Shown: positions 27,365 through 39,756, counted from the first letter of the stretch. The stretch is DNA of 64,000 nucleotides from Mycobacterium noviomagense (GCF_010731635.1 NZ_AP022583.1:1302001-1366000), one strand, 5' to 3'. Made by a program: numbers and translations. The notes: generated from the sequence alone by a model not told the origin.

Positions 27365-28609
27365 TTGACACTTGTCCTCGCCCTGGTGCTGCTTGCTGTC
27401 GTACTGGGCTTCGCAGTCGCGCGCCCGCGCGGCTGGCCTGAGGCGTTCGCGGCGGTCCCTGCGGCCGCGCTTCTGATCGTGGTCGGTGCGATCTCGGTGC
27501 ACGACGCGGCGGCGGAAGCAGCTCGGCTGCTGCGCGTCGTCGCGTTCTTGGGCGCGGTGTTGGTGCTGGCGAAGCTGTGCGACGAAGAGGGGCTATTCGA
27601 GGCCGCCGGGGCTGCGATGGCACGGGCCCATGCCGGGCCGTCGCGGCACCTCCTGCGGCAGGTGTTCGCGATCGCCGCCGTTATCACCGCGGTGCTGAGT
27701 TTGGACGCCACCGTGGTGTTGTTGACGCCGGTGGTGCTGACCACGGTGCGCTGGTTGCGTGCGCCGGTACGGCCGCACGCCTACGCCAGCGCACATCTGG
27801 CCAACGCCGCCTCGCTGCTGCTTCCCGTCTCGAATTTGACCAACCTGCTGGCCTTTCACGTCGCCGACCTGTCGTTCGTTAAGTTCACGCTGGTGATGGC
27901 GTTGCCGTGGGTGGCCGCGGTGGCCACCGTGTATCTCGTGTTTCGCTGGTTTTTCGCCGCTGATCTGCGCGTGGTGCCGGACCGCCACGAAGTCGGTCCA
28001 CCGCCGCAGCTGCCGCTGTTCGCGTTGGTGGTGGTGGCGCTGACGTTGGCCGGATTCGCGATCGCCGAGGCTGCCGGCGTGTCACCGGCCTGGGCGGCGC
28101 TGGCGGGGGCCTTGGCGCTGGCTGTGCGAAGCCTCAGCCATCGCCGCACGTCAGCAGTGGAGATCGTGCGCTCGGTCAACGTGCCGTTCTTGGTGTTCGT
28201 GCTGGCGCTGGGTGTGGTGGTGCAGGCAGTCATGCTCAACGGCCTGGCCACCCACATGTGCGCGCTGATTCCGGCCGGCCGCGGGTTGCTCGCACTGCTC
28301 GGTATCGCGGCGGTGGCCGCCGTGCTGGCCAACATAGTCAACAACTTGCCCGCGACACTGGTTTTGGTGCCGCTGGTGGCGGCGAGCGGGCCCGCCGCGA
28401 TCCTGGCGGTGCTGCTGGGGGTGAACATCGGCCCGAATCTGACCTATGCCGGTTCACTGTCGAATCTATTGTGGCGCCGGGTTCTTCGCCGCTATGACGT
28501 GCCCGCCAGCGTCGGCGAGTACACGCGGCTGGGCTTGTGCACCGTGCCCACAGCGCTGCTGACCTCGGTGGTGGCGCTGTGGGTCAGTGCGCGACTGCTG
28601 GGCCTGTAG
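27365..28609 (+). CDS. arsB2: ArsB-like membrane permease (ArsB2)
   Basis: This is a 414-residue polytopic membrane protein of the ArsB/NhaD (ion transporter) superfamily with about 10-11 helices. Conserved stretches are LSLDATVVLLTPVVL and the C-terminal ANIVNNLPATLVLVPL plus GVNIGPNLTYAGSLSNLLW. Annotated arsB2 in M. tuberculosis (Rv3578). The transported ion is unproven; no arsenical regulator or arsC is nearby, so arsenite export is doubtful. The TTG start at 27365 is 3 bases after the metallo-beta-lactamase gene. The last 26 bases overlap the convergent glycerophosphodiesterase gene. Confidence 0.82.
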   Translation: MTLVLALVLLAVVLGFAVARPRGWPEAFAAVPAAALLIVVGAISVHDAAAEAARLLRVVAFLGAVLVLAKLCDEEGLFEAAGAAMARAHAGPSRHLLRQVFAIAAVITAVLSLDATVVLLTPVVLTTVRWLRAPVRPHAYASAHLANAASLLLPVSNLTNLLAFHVADLSFVKFTLVMALPWVAAVATVYLVFRWFFAADLRVVPDRHEVGPPPQLPLFALVVVALTLAGFAIAEAAGVSPAWAALAGALALAVRSLSHRRTSAVEIVRSVNVPFLVFVLALGVVVQAVMLNGLATHMCALIPAGRGLLALLGIAAVAAVLANIVNNLPATLVLVPLVAASGPAAILAVLLGVNIGPNLTYAGSLSNLLWRRVLRRYDVPASVGEYTRLGLCTVPTALLTSVVALWVSARLLGL

Positions 28610-29585
28610 CCGGCTGGTATGCCGGTGGCAGCGGCATTCCGAGTTCGGCCATTACCGTGCGCAGCTGGGTGGGATAGTTGGTGATGATGCCGTCGACACC
28701 GGCGGCGATCTGTGCTCGCATGGTCGCTGCGTCGTCGACCGTCCATGGAAACACTTTGAGCCCCAATGCATGTGCCCGATCGACGAACGCATCGTCGACC
28801 AGTGTGTAGCTGGGTGAGACGATGTCGGCGCCAACCATCTTGGCGCCAACGAGCGGATCGCTGACGAAGGCCGGGTTGAGCCCCGCCAGCCATGGCGAAT
28901 CCGGTGTCCACGTCGCCTCGTTCCATAACGCCACCAGTGGAATTCGCGGCTCGGCTTGCCGCACCATCGGCAGCGGCCGCCAGTCGAAGCTCTCGATTTC
29001 GACTCGGTCGACCTTATCCGCGGACCTGACCGCGCCCAGGATGACGTCGACGAATTCTTCAGGCGATGCCGACGTGGCCGGATTGGCGGCGTCCACCTTG
29101 GTTTCGATGTCGTAGCGCACCTCGGCCCGGTAAGAGTCGGTCAGCGCGAACACCTCAGGCAGGGTGGCGATCTTGTTGCCGCGCACGACTTCTGCATGCG
29201 GAAATTCGGCAAGCAGCTTGCCGCAGTCAAGCGTACGGATTTGCGCGACGGTGAGGTCGTGCACCAGCTTTCCGACGTATGGATATTGCGGGTCGCCGGC
29301 GAAAGCTGGCCCGGTGTCGGCGCACTTTGCCGGGTCGATGGTCAGGTCGTGCCAGACGACCGGTTGATGGTCCTTGGTGATTCCGATGTCGAATTCCAGT
29401 GTGGTGACGCCTACTTGGAGTGCTTTGGCGAATGCGCGCAGCGATTCCTCGGTCGTCTCGCCGCTTCCGCCGCGGTGCGCCACCAGGTCGAACGTCGTTG
29501 GTTGTGCGGCCGCACTCGGCAGCGGACCCAAGAGCGCAAGCAGAATCGCCAGCAGGGTGCCGAGGCGACGACCCAGACGACCCAC
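28584..29585 (-). CDS. Exported glycerophosphodiester phosphodiesterase
   Basis: This is a 333-residue GDPD-family enzyme with an N-terminal signal peptide (LGRRLGTLLAILLALLG.. cut near AAAQ). Catalytic features of the TIM barrel are AHRGGSGETTEES (His37, Arg38), EFDIGITKDHQPVVWHD and late GLKVFPWTVDD. It hydrolyses glycerophosphodiesters released from phospholipids, outside the cytoplasm. GTG 29585 is chosen because AGGAAG is 10 bases ahead and it leaves only a small gap after the rlmB stop. An ATG at 29624 would overlap rlmB by 32 bases. It shares 26 bases with the convergent arsB2 gene. It is not the M. tuberculosis glpQ1, which maps elsewhere. Confidence 0.82.
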   Translation of the reverse strand: MGRLGRRLGTLLAILLALLGPLPSAAAQPTTFDLVAHRGGSGETTEESLRAFAKALQVGVTTLEFDIGITKDHQPVVWHDLTIDPAKCADTGPAFAGDPQYPYVGKLVHDLTVAQIRTLDCGKLLAEFPHAEVVRGNKIATLPEVFALTDSYRAEVRYDIETKVDAANPATSASPEEFVDVILGAVRSADKVDRVEIESFDWRPLPMVRQAEPRIPLVALWNEATWTPDSPWLAGLNPAFVSDPLVGAKMVGADIVSPSYTLVDDAFVDRAHALGLKVFPWTVDDAATMRAQIAAGVDGIITNYPTQLRTVMAELGMPLPPAYQPATGPAVAH

Positions 29586-29592
29586 GCGCGCG

Positions 29593-30522
29593 TTACTTCC
29601 TGCGCTGGCGGGCGATCTCGGCAAGCACCACCCCAGCGGCCACCGACGCGTTCAGCGATTCGGCCGGCCCGGCCATCGGGATCGACACCACCGCGTCGCA
29701 GTTCTCCCGCACCAGCCGGGACAGGCCCTTGCCTTCCGAACCCACGACCACCACCAACGGGTCGGTGCCGTCGAGGTCGTCGAGCGTGGTGTCGCCATCG
29801 GCGTCGAGGCCGATCACCTGCAGCCCGCGGTTCGCCCAATCCTTCAGTGTCCGCGTCAGATTGGGAGCGCGAGCCACCGGAACCCTGGCCGCCGCCCCGG
29901 CACTCGTCCGCCAGGCCACCGCCGTCACCGCCGCGGAGCGTCGCTGCGGGATCAGCACACCGTGTCCGGCGAACGCGGCCACCGAGCGCACGATCGCGCC
30001 CAGGTTACGCGGATCGGAGATGTTGTCCAATGCGACCAGCAGCGCCGGCGGTAACTCCGTGGCGGCGGCGAGCAGGTCGTCGGGATGGGCATAGTCATAC
30101 GGCGGGACCTGTAGGGCAATGCCCTGATGCAGGCCGTTGGTGGTGATGCGGTCCAGGTCGGTTCGCGGGACCTCCAGGATTGCGATCCCGGAATCGGCTG
30201 CCCGCCTGACTGATTCGGTGAGCCGCTCGTCGGCTTCAGTGCCGAGCGCGACGTACAACGCGGTCGCGGGCACCCCGGCGCGCAGGCATTCCAGCACCGG
30301 GTTGCGGCCGAGCACCACCTCGGTGTCGTCGCTGCGTTTGGCCGGCTTACGCGGTTGCGGCTTGGCTTTCTTGGCGGCCGGGTGATGGGGACGCATATGC
30401 GCCGGCGGCGTGGGACCGCGTCCCTCCAAGCCGCGGCGGCGTTGCCCGCCCGAGCCGACCGCGGGCCCCTTCTTGGTGCCGGGTTTGCGTACTGCCCCGC
30501 GGCGCCGCGAGTTACCGGCCAT
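29593..30522 (-). CDS. rlmB: TrmH/SpoU-family RNA 2'-O-methyltransferase (RlmB-like)
   Basis: This is a 309-residue SPOUT methyltransferase. After a basic N-terminal extension (about 60 residues rich in Arg, Lys, Pro) comes the substrate-binding domain ([16 protein letters not shown]). The knotted catalytic domain has [23 protein letters not shown] motif 1, [12 protein letters not shown] motif 2 and [18 protein letters not shown] motif 3. The family methylates G2251 of 23S rRNA (RlmB) or tRNA. It is annotated as tRNA/rRNA methyltransferase (Rv3579c) in M. tuberculosis. The start overlaps the cysS stop (TAATG), so it is translationally coupled to cysS. Confidence 0.88.
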   Translation of the reverse strand: MAGNSRRRGAVRKPGTKKGPAVGSGGQRRRGLEGRGPTPPAHMRPHHPAAKKAKPQPRKPAKRSDDTEVVLGRNPVLECLRAGVPATALYVALGTEADERLTESVRRAADSGIAILEVPRTDLDRITTNGLHQGIALQVPPYDYAHPDDLLAAATELPPALLVALDNISDPRNLGAIVRSVAAFAGHGVLIPQRRSAAVTAVAWRTSAGAAARVPVARAPNLTRTLKDWANRGLQVIGLDADGDTTLDDLDGTDPLVVVVGSEGKGLSRLVRENCDAVVSIPMAGPAESLNASVAAGVVLAEIARQRRK

Positions 30523-31931
30523 TACTTGTCGTCATCGCCGACCAACGACCACTGTGGGCCGTCGGCGGTGTCGGTCACCTCGATGCCGGCTTCTTTCAGC
30601 CGGTCGCGAATCTCGTCGGCCAGCGCCCAGTTTCGTTGTTCGCGGGCCCTTTCTCGGCGCTGCAGTTCGGCCTGCACCAGCACATCAAGAGCCGTCAGCG
30701 CTGCCGACGTCTCGTCGTGGGACTCCCAGCGTTCGTCGAGCGGGTCACAGCCGAGGATGCCCATCATCGCCCGGATCGCGCTGGCGTTGGCCAGGGCGGC
30801 ATCGTGGTCCCCGGCATCCAGAGCGCGGTTGCCTTCGGCGCGCGCATGGTGGATCTCGGCCAGCGCTTTCGGAACCGACAGGTCGTCGTCGAGCGCTTCG
30901 GCGAACGGGCGGGTCCAGCAGCCGGGAACCACCGTGCCGACCCGGCGTCGTACCCGATGCAGGAAGTCCTCGATTCCGACGTAGGCGTTGACCGCGTCGT
31001 GCAGTGCGCTTTCGGAGAACTCCAACATCGAGCGGTAGTGCGCGCTGCCCAGGTAGTAGCGCAGTTCGGCCGGCCGGACCCGCTCCAGCATCGCGGGGAT
31101 GGACAACACGTTGCCCAGCGACTTGCTCATCTTCTCCCCGCCCATGGTGACCCAGCCGTTGTGCAGCCAGTAGCGGGCGAACCCGTCGCCGGCGGCGCGG
31201 GCCTGCGCGATCTCGTTCTCGTGATGTGGGAACACCAAATCCATTCCGCCGCAATGGATGTCGAACTCTGGCCCCAGATACTCGTGCGCCATCGCCACGC
31301 ATTCGGTGTGCCAGCCGGGACGCCCGCGGCCCCATGGCGTGGGCCAGGACGGCTCCCCGGGCTTGGCGCCCTTCCACAGGGTGAAGTCACGCTGGTCGCG
31401 TTTGCCGGTGGCAACTCCCTCGCCTTGATGGACGTCGTCGATCCGGTGCCCGGACAGTTGGCCGTATTCGGGGTAGCTGAGCACGTCGAAATAGACGTCG
31501 CCGTTGCCGGTGTAGGCGTGGCCGGTGTCGATCAGCCGCTCGATGACCTCGACCATCTGGGTGATGTGCCCGGTCGCGCGGGGTTCGGCGGACGGGGGCA
31601 GTACGCCCAGCGCGTCGTAGGCGGCGGTGAACTCGCGCTCGTAGGTGGCCGCCCACTCCCACCACGGCCGGCCCGCCGCCGCGGCCTTGTTGAGGATCTT
31701 GTCGTCGATATCGGTCACGTTGCGAATGAACGCGACGTCGTAGCCGCGGGCGAGCAGCCAGCGGCGCAGGATGTCGAAGGCCACCGCGCTGCGCACGTGC
31801 CCGATGTGCGGCAGACCTTGGACGGTCGCGCCGCACAGGTAAATGGAGACGTGCCATGGCCGCAGCGGAACGAAATCACGCACGGCGCCAGTCGCCGTGT
31901 CATGGAGCCGCAGCTGGCCGCGATCGGTCAC
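30522..31931 (-). CDS. cysS: Cysteinyl-tRNA synthetase
   Basis: This is a 469-residue class I aminoacyl-tRNA synthetase. The HIGH-type motif is PHIGHVRS, the KMSKS motif is EKMSKSLGN, and CGATVQG and the [15 protein letters not shown] region supply the zinc ligands. It charges tRNA-Cys. The GTG at 31931 ([12 protein letters not shown]) gives the same length as the M. tuberculosis enzyme; the open frame to 32000 adds a non-conserved 23 residues. It forms an operon with ispD-ispF upstream and rlmB downstream; the ispF stop lies 80 bases from this start. Confidence 0.94.
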   Translation of the reverse strand: MTDRGQLRLHDTATGAVRDFVPLRPWHVSIYLCGATVQGLPHIGHVRSAVAFDILRRWLLARGYDVAFIRNVTDIDDKILNKAAAAGRPWWEWAATYEREFTAAYDALGVLPPSAEPRATGHITQMVEVIERLIDTGHAYTGNGDVYFDVLSYPEYGQLSGHRIDDVHQGEGVATGKRDQRDFTLWKGAKPGEPSWPTPWGRGRPGWHTECVAMAHEYLGPEFDIHCGGMDLVFPHHENEIAQARAAGDGFARYWLHNGWVTMGGEKMSKSLGNVLSIPAMLERVRPAELRYYLGSAHYRSMLEFSESALHDAVNAYVGIEDFLHRVRRRVGTVVPGCWTRPFAEALDDDLSVPKALAEIHHARAEGNRALDAGDHDAALANASAIRAMMGILGCDPLDERWESHDETSAALTALDVLVQAELQRRERAREQRNWALADEIRDRLKEAGIEVTDTADGPQWSLVGDDDK

Positions 31932-32011
31932 GACGTGCCAGCTTACCGGGCTATTCGACACGCCCGCGCCACCAGACGCAAAGGGCCGCCTTTTGCTCAT
32001 GAAACGGGGGA

Positions 32012-32506
32012 TTATGCGTCTGCTCGCCCGGAAGCCTCAACCACCAGCGCGGTGGCGATGGCCGCCAGCCCTTCCCCGCGCCCGGTCAGGCCAAGTCCGT
32101 CGGTGGTGGTGGCCGACACCGACACCGGCGCACCCAGCAGCCCGGACAGCAGCTGCTGAGCCTCGGCACGCCGGGGCCCGACCTTGGGTCGGTTGCCGAT
32201 CACCTGGACGGCGGCGTTGCCGACCCGATAGCCGTTGGCCGTGAGCAGGTCGCGGACGTGGCCGAGCATGCCGGCACCGCTGACACCGCGCCAGCGCGGG
32301 TCATCGACTCCGAACACTTCACCGATATCGCCCAGGCCGGCCGCCGACAGCAAAGCGTCACAGAGCGCATGCGCGGCGACGTCGCCGTCGGAATGCCCGG
32401 CGCAGCCGTCGTCGTCGGGAAACAGCAGCCCGAGCAGCCAACATGGCCGTCCCCGCTCAATCGGATGCACATCGGTACCCAACCCGATTCGCGGTGGCCT
32501 GTTCAC
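32012..32506 (-). CDS. ispF: 2-C-methyl-D-erythritol 2,4-cyclodiphosphate synthase
   Basis: This is a 164-residue IspF, a homotrimeric zinc enzyme of the non-mevalonate isoprenoid pathway. It cyclises CDP-methylerythritol 2-phosphate to MEcPP. Metal and substrate motifs are GTDVHP (Asp12, His14) and [17 protein letters not shown], and [14 protein letters not shown] near the end is also family-typical. The GTG start at 32506 overlaps the ispD stop by 4 bases (GTGA), so the two consecutive pathway enzymes are coupled. Confidence 0.94.
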   Translation of the reverse strand: MNRPPRIGLGTDVHPIERGRPCWLLGLLFPDDDGCAGHSDGDVAAHALCDALLSAAGLGDIGEVFGVDDPRWRGVSGAGMLGHVRDLLTANGYRVGNAAVQVIGNRPKVGPRRAEAQQLLSGLLGAPVSVSATTTDGLGLTGRGEGLAAIATALVVEASGRADA

Positions 32507-33168
32507 TGGTTCACGATCGCTTGGGCCAGCAACAGGTCCAGGCGGGTGGTGATCTTGAACGCCAGCGGGTCACCGTCGACGACCTGCACCTGCGCGCCGA
32601 CGTGTTCGACGACAGAGGCGTCGTCGGTGAAGTCGCCCGACTCCGCATGTTCGTAGGCGCGCAACAGCAGCTCGGTAGCGAACCCCTGTGGGGTCTGGAC
32701 CGCCCGCAGGCCGGCTCGCTCCGGCGTTCCCAGCACCACCCCGTTGGCGTCGACGGCTTTGATCGTGTCCGACACCGGCAATGCGGGCACGACCGCGGGA
32801 TGACCGGCACGCAACGCCTCGACCACCCGCACCACCAGCTCCGGCGGTGTCAGCGCCCGGGCGGCGTCGTGCACGAGGACATAATCCGGCTCACCGGCGG
32901 CAGCCAGCGCCATGTTCACCGATTGACTGCGGTTAGCGCCTCCGGCCACGACGGTGGCCAGGTGGGCCAAGATCAATTTGCCCTGGTCGGTGCGGTCGGG
33001 TGGCACCGCCACCACCACTCGGTCGACGACCTCGGACTCAAGCAAGCCGACCACAGCCCGCTCCACCAAAGTGCGCCCGTCAAGGTGAAAGAAAGCCTTC
33101 GGGACACCGGCGGCTAGCCGCTCCCCCGCACCCGCAGCGGGGACCACCGCGACTACCGTGCCCGTCAC
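32503..33168 (-). CDS. ispD: 2-C-methyl-D-erythritol 4-phosphate cytidylyltransferase
   Basis: This is a 221-residue nucleotidyltransferase with the IspD signature [10 protein letters not shown] at the N-terminus, [14 protein letters not shown] and [10 protein letters not shown]. It transfers CMP from CTP to methylerythritol 4-phosphate in isoprenoid precursor synthesis. The GTG start at 33168 is 18 bases after the carD stop, so carD-ispD-ispF may share a transcript, as in other mycobacteria. It is followed by ispF in a GTGA overlap. Confidence 0.94.
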   Translation of the reverse strand: MTGTVVAVVPAAGAGERLAAGVPKAFFHLDGRTLVERAVVGLLESEVVDRVVVAVPPDRTDQGKLILAHLATVVAGGANRSQSVNMALAAAGEPDYVLVHDAARALTPPELVVRVVEALRAGHPAVVPALPVSDTIKAVDANGVVLGTPERAGLRAVQTPQGFATELLLRAYEHAESGDFTDDASVVEHVGAQVQVVDGDPLAFKITTRLDLLLAQAIVNQ

Positions 33169-33186
33169 CGCTGCCCTCGGGGACGT

Positions 33187-33710
<524 letters not shown>

Positions 33711-33956
33711 CGTGCCTCCGACGCGCGCGGAACAACGGTGCAGGTCAGGGGCACCGCAGGTGAGAAGTGGGGCTTGACAGATCGCCAAAATCGTGCAAGC
33801 AGACGGCTTCTCGGCAAACCCACCCCGAACCGGTGCTGGGCTGGTCGGCGCAGCTGGGCTGCTCGCATGCGCCTGCGTTGCCCTGCGCTACCGCGGGGCA
33901 GACCGTGCTACTACTGTGCATAGTCGAACCGCGCCGGCCGAACGGGAGGCTTTCCA

Positions 33957-34511
33957 GTGAACCGCTTCAAGACCGCCGTGCTGGTCGCTGCTGGGCTGAT
34001 CGCCGCTGCCGCTCTCGCCGGCTGCAGCAGCGGCCAGATCGCACAGACTTCAGAAGAGCAGTCCGCCGTCAACGGCGGCCAAGGTGACCTCAAGTACGTA
34101 GCGCTGCGCAACGTCTACCTCAGCGCGGCGCAGACCGGCGACTTCCTGCGGCCCGGCCAAACGGTGCCGCTGGTGTTCGTCGCAACCAACCAGTCGCCGG
34201 ATGTCAGCGACAGGTTGGTCGGCATCACGACCGACATCGGCACGGTGGCCCTTACGGGTGACACTCGGTTGCCCGCCGGCGGCAAACTGCTGGTCGGCAC
34301 GCCTGACGGCCAGGCCGTCAAGGCTCTGGATGCTGTGGAGCCCGCGGGCACCGCCAAGGCGACCGTGGCGCTGGCCAAGCCCATTTCCAGCGGCCTCAAC
34401 TACAAGTTCACCTTCGATTTCGAGAAGGCCGGAAGCGTGAAGGTGACGGTCCCGATTGCAGGCGGCCCGCCCCCATCGGAGAATCCCCCGGCCCCGGCGC
34501 AACACCCGTAA
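33957..34511 (+). CDS. lpqE: Lipoprotein LpqE
   Basis: This is a 184-residue lipoprotein. The signal peptide MNRFKTAVLVAAGLIAAAALAGC ends in lipobox LAGC with the acylated cysteine at residue 23. The mature part is a beta-rich domain (TDIGTVALTGDTRLPAGGKLLVG) and a proline-rich tail. It resembles extracytoplasmic copper-chaperone-like (PCuAC-fold) proteins but lacks an obvious methionine/histidine copper motif. The function of M. tuberculosis LpqE is unknown. The GTG at 33957 is preceded by GGGAGG. It diverges from carD over a 281-base gap that holds no further gene. Confidence 0.85.
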   Translation: MNRFKTAVLVAAGLIAAAALAGCSSGQIAQTSEEQSAVNGGQGDLKYVALRNVYLSAAQTGDFLRPGQTVPLVFVATNQSPDVSDRLVGITTDIGTVALTGDTRLPAGGKLLVGTPDGQAVKALDAVEPAGTAKATVALAKPISSGLNYKFTFDFEKAGSVKVTVPIAGGPPPSENPPAPAQHP

Positions 34512-34592
34512 CCGCCGGCTCGGCGACGCTGCGGACCTGGCTGAACCGTTCGCAGACCCGGGATTGTCATACCTGCCCTATACGGTCACGGC

Positions 34593-37147
<2,555 letters not shown>

Positions 37148-37163
37148 AGCGCCCAGCGCGAGC

Positions 37164-37982
37164 TCAGTTGGCGGGCGGCGGGGGTGGCGCCGCAGGCGCG
37201 GGGCCAGCCTGCGGGGGCGCGGCGGGCGGCGGGCCGCCTAGGGGCGGAGCGGCACCGGGCGGCGGGGCACCTGGCGCCGGTGGCTGAGCCAAGATGAACG
37301 GAACCGGAGCCGAGCGCAGGTTGCCCAGCTGCACGACGAGGTTGTACGTACCGGGTCCGATCGGTGGCCGCGGCAGTGGGCAATGCGGAGCGGAGCCCAT
37401 GCCCGTCCAAGTCACCGCGGTGGTCACCTGCTCGCCGGGCGCGAACGTCTTGACCAGCGTCTCGTTCGACGGTGCACAGTCGAGGTTCGACCACAGCCGC
37501 TTGCCGTCCAACGAGTAGACGTAGGCCGCCAGCACCGCGGCTCCCACATCGCGCTTGCAGGACACCAACCCGATGTTGGTGACGACCATGGTGAATTTCG
37601 GCTGGTCGCCGATCACGTACTGGGGTTGGTTGGTCAGGCCTTTGACGGCCAGCGTCGAGTCGGGGCAGTCGTCGCCCTCCTTGAGCACCGGCGGCGGCTG
37701 CACCGCAGCGGTCGGCGTCTCAGGCGCGCCCGCGTTCGGGGCTGGCGGCGGCGCAGCCGGTGGCTGGCTTTGAGGCTGCACGATCGGGGACTTTGCAGGC
37801 GGCGCGGCGGTCGGCTTTTCGGACGCGGTGGTGTTGGCGCCGGCACTGCTGCTCATCACAGCGACGACGATCGCGACCACGATCCCGATCACGACGACCG
37901 CAATGCCCAGCGCCAGTCCCCTGCGTCGCCAGTAAATTTCTGGCGGTAGCGGGCCATGCGGCTCTAGATCCAGCACATTCAC
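37164..37982 (-). CDS. Membrane-anchored proline-rich protein (Rv3587c-like)
   Basis: This is a protein of about 272 residues. A short cytoplasmic N-terminus (VNVLDLEPHGPLPPEIYWRRR) is followed by one membrane helix (LALGIAVVVIGIVVAIVVAVM). Next come a proline/alanine-rich linker, a compact domain with three cysteines (GDDCPDSTLAVKGLTNQPQY..) and a very proline-rich tail. The globular part faces outside. The function is unknown; a homologue sits after disA in M. tuberculosis. GTG 37982 is preferred; GTG 38000 would add six residues. The 3' end lies 16 bases from the convergent disA stop. Confidence 0.75.
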   Translation of the reverse strand: MNVLDLEPHGPLPPEIYWRRRGLALGIAVVVIGIVVAIVVAVMSSSAGANTTASEKPTAAPPAKSPIVQPQSQPPAAPPPAPNAGAPETPTAAVQPPPVLKEGDDCPDSTLAVKGLTNQPQYVIGDQPKFTMVVTNIGLVSCKRDVGAAVLAAYVYSLDGKRLWSNLDCAPSNETLVKTFAPGEQVTTAVTWTGMGSAPHCPLPRPPIGPGTYNLVVQLGNLRSAPVPFILAQPPAPGAPPPGAAPPLGGPPPAAPPQAGPAPAAPPPPPAN

Positions 37983-37996
37983 ACCGTAAGCCCAGG

Positions 37997-38206
37997 TCAC
38001 GCTGATGCGAGCGACCGCACTCGGCGTGTCGCTGTGCTAACAACCGCGACCGGCCGGGCCCGTGGTGTGGTAATACGCCGCGGCCACCAGAACCAGCGCC
38101 CAAGCAACGCCACCATTGAGGGCATCAAAAATGTCCGGACGATCAACGTGTCCAGCAACAAGCCCACCCCGATGGTGAGGCCGGTCGCCGCGACGTCAGA
38201 GGTCGC
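37997..38206 (-). pseudogene. Remnant of an mmpL transporter gene (C-terminal end)
   Basis: The minus-strand translation, in one frame bounded by stops, contains [16 protein letters not shown] followed by [17 protein letters not shown], the typical last membrane helix of MmpL (RND-family) lipid transporters, and ends in a basic tail. About 69 codons survive with no start codon and none of the other domains. The fragment fills the gap between canB and the Rv3587c-like gene. It is best read as the decayed end of a full mmpL gene deleted from this site. Confidence 0.75.
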
Positions 38207-38225
38207 TCACGCCGCGATTGAGCGC

Positions 38226-38855
38226 TCAGCCCTGCGGCTCCTCACCGATATTGCCGATGTGATCCCGCAGCACCGCCCAGCCCTCGGCCAGCCGGTAGGT
38301 GACGCAGGCGATTGCCAGCGTGCCGGCAGTCACCCGCTCGGCGATGGCAGTGGAACGGGCCAGAAGCTGCGCGGCTGTCTCGCGGACATGGCGTGCCTCG
38401 AAGTCGTCCACCGATGTCAGCCCGTCGCGACGCCCAAGCAGGATCGACGGCGTCACCCGCTCCACCAAATCCCGGACATAGCCATTGGGTACCGCGCCGT
38501 CGTCGAGCGCTGCGAGGGTGGCCTTGACGGCGCCACAGCTATCGTGGCCCAGGACGACGATCAGCGGAACGTTGAGCACCGACACCGCGTACTCGATCGA
38601 GCCCAGCACGGCGGAGTCGATGACGTGGCCCGCGGTGCGCACCACGAACGTGTCACCGAGACCCTGGTCGAAGATGATCTCGGCGGCTACCCGACTGTCG
38701 CCGCAGCCGAACACCACGGCGGTGGGGCTCTGCCCGGCGGCGAGGCTGGCCCGGTGCTCGGCGCTCTGGCTGGGGTGTTGGGGCTTGCCGGCGACGAATC
38801 GCTCGTTACCCTCCTTGAGTGCCTTCCACGCGGCTACGGGATTGGTATTGGGCAT
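38226..38855 (-). CDS. canB: Beta-carbonic anhydrase CanB
   Basis: This is a 209-residue beta-class carbonic anhydrase. The zinc site is Cys51, Asp53 (CGDSR), His104 and Cys107 (GHDSCGA), all present. It interconverts CO2 and bicarbonate in the cytoplasm for carboxylation reactions and pH balance. The length agrees with M. tuberculosis CanB (Rv3588c, 207 residues). The ATG at 38855 shares bases with the mutY ATG on the other strand (CATG), so promoters for each gene must lie within or very near the other's coding sequence. Confidence 0.93.
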   Translation of the reverse strand: MPNTNPVAAWKALKEGNERFVAGKPQHPSQSAEHRASLAAGQSPTAVVFGCGDSRVAAEIIFDQGLGDTFVVRTAGHVIDSAVLGSIEYAVSVLNVPLIVVLGHDSCGAVKATLAALDDGAVPNGYVRDLVERVTPSILLGRRDGLTSVDDFEARHVRETAAQLLARSTAIAERVTAGTLAIACVTYRLAEGWAVLRDHIGNIGEEPQG

Positions 38856-39756
38856 GGCGCATATTCTGCCGTACCCGCCGATGAACATCCCGCCGACCGA
38901 ACTGCTCGGCTGGTACGAGGGGGCGAGGCGCGACCTGCCTTGGCGGCGACCGGATGTCACCCCGTGGCAGATCCTGGTCAGCGAGTTCATGCTGCAGCAG
39001 ACGCCGGTGGCCCGGGTCGTGCCGGTCTGGCAGGACTGGGTGGCACGCTGGCCCACCCCCTCGGCGACCGCGGCGGCCAGCCCGGCTGACCTGCTGCGCG
39101 CCTGGGGGAAGCTGGGCTACCCGCGCCGCGCCAAGCGACTGCACGAGTGCGCCACCGTGATCGCCCGCGACCACGACGACGTGGTTCCTCACGATGTCGA
39201 CACGCTGCTGGCACTGCCCGGTGTGGGCGGCTATACCGCGCGGGCGGTGGCGTGCTTCGCCTACCGTCAGCCGGTGCCGGTGGTGGACACCAATGTGCGC
39301 CGGGTGGTTGCGCGCGCGGTGCACGGGCGTGCCGACGCCGTTTCATCGTCCGGGGTCCGCGATCACGCCGACGTGGCGGCGCTGCTGCCCGATGACGAAC
39401 GGGCACATCGGTTTTCGGCGGCGCTGATGGAGTTGGGGGCCACGGTGTGCACCGCACGCAGCCCGCGCTGCGGGTTGTGTCCGCTCACCGAGTGCGCATG
39501 GCGGCGAGCCGGCTATCCACCCGCCCTCGGGCCGGGACGGAAGGTGCAAACCTACGCGGGAACCGACCGTCAGGTTCGCGGATGCCTGCTCGACGTATTG
39601 CGCGGCAAGGATTGTCCTGTCGCCAAGGCCGAGCTGGACGTGGCGTGGTTGAGCGACATCCAGCAGCGTGAGCGCGCCCTGGATTCGCTGCTCGCCGACG
39701 GGCTGGTCACGCGAACCGCCGACGGCCGGTATGCGTTAGTGGGTGACGCCCATTAA
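38854..39756 (+). CDS. mutY: Adenine DNA glycosylase MutY
   Basis: This is a 300-residue base-excision repair glycosylase that removes A opposite 8-oxoguanine. The catalytic Glu is in SEFMLQQT and the catalytic Asp in VVDTNVRR. The helix-hairpin-helix is LPGVGGYTARAVACFAY, and an iron-sulfur loop CTARSPRCGLCPLTEC follows. The ATG at 38854 (MAHILPYPP) mirrors the N-terminus of the M. tuberculosis protein; ATG 38881 is an alternative nine residues shorter. The usual C-terminal 8-oxoG-recognition domain is short. The last 21 bases overlap the convergent hydrolase gene. Confidence 0.9.
   Translation: MAHILPYPPMNIPPTELLGWYEGARRDLPWRRPDVTPWQILVSEFMLQQTPVARVVPVWQDWVARWPTPSATAAASPADLLRAWGKLGYPRRAKRLHECATVIARDHDDVVPHDVDTLLALPGVGGYTARAVACFAYRQPVPVVDTNVRRVVARAVHGRADAVSSSGVRDHADVAALLPDDERAHRFSAALMELGATVCTARSPRCGLCPLTECAWRRAGYPPALGPGRKVQTYAGTDRQVRGCLLDVLRGKDCPVAKAELDVAWLSDIQQRERALDSLLADGLVTRTADGRYALVGDAH

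Noticed and set aside
30636..32159. 507-codon plus-strand frame opposite cysS
   Set aside because: CysS is unambiguous on the other strand; the translation has no recognisable domain.
38034..39089. Plus-strand frame over the mmpL remnant and canB
   Set aside because: canB is certain on the minus strand; the frame has no domain and only extends by chance.
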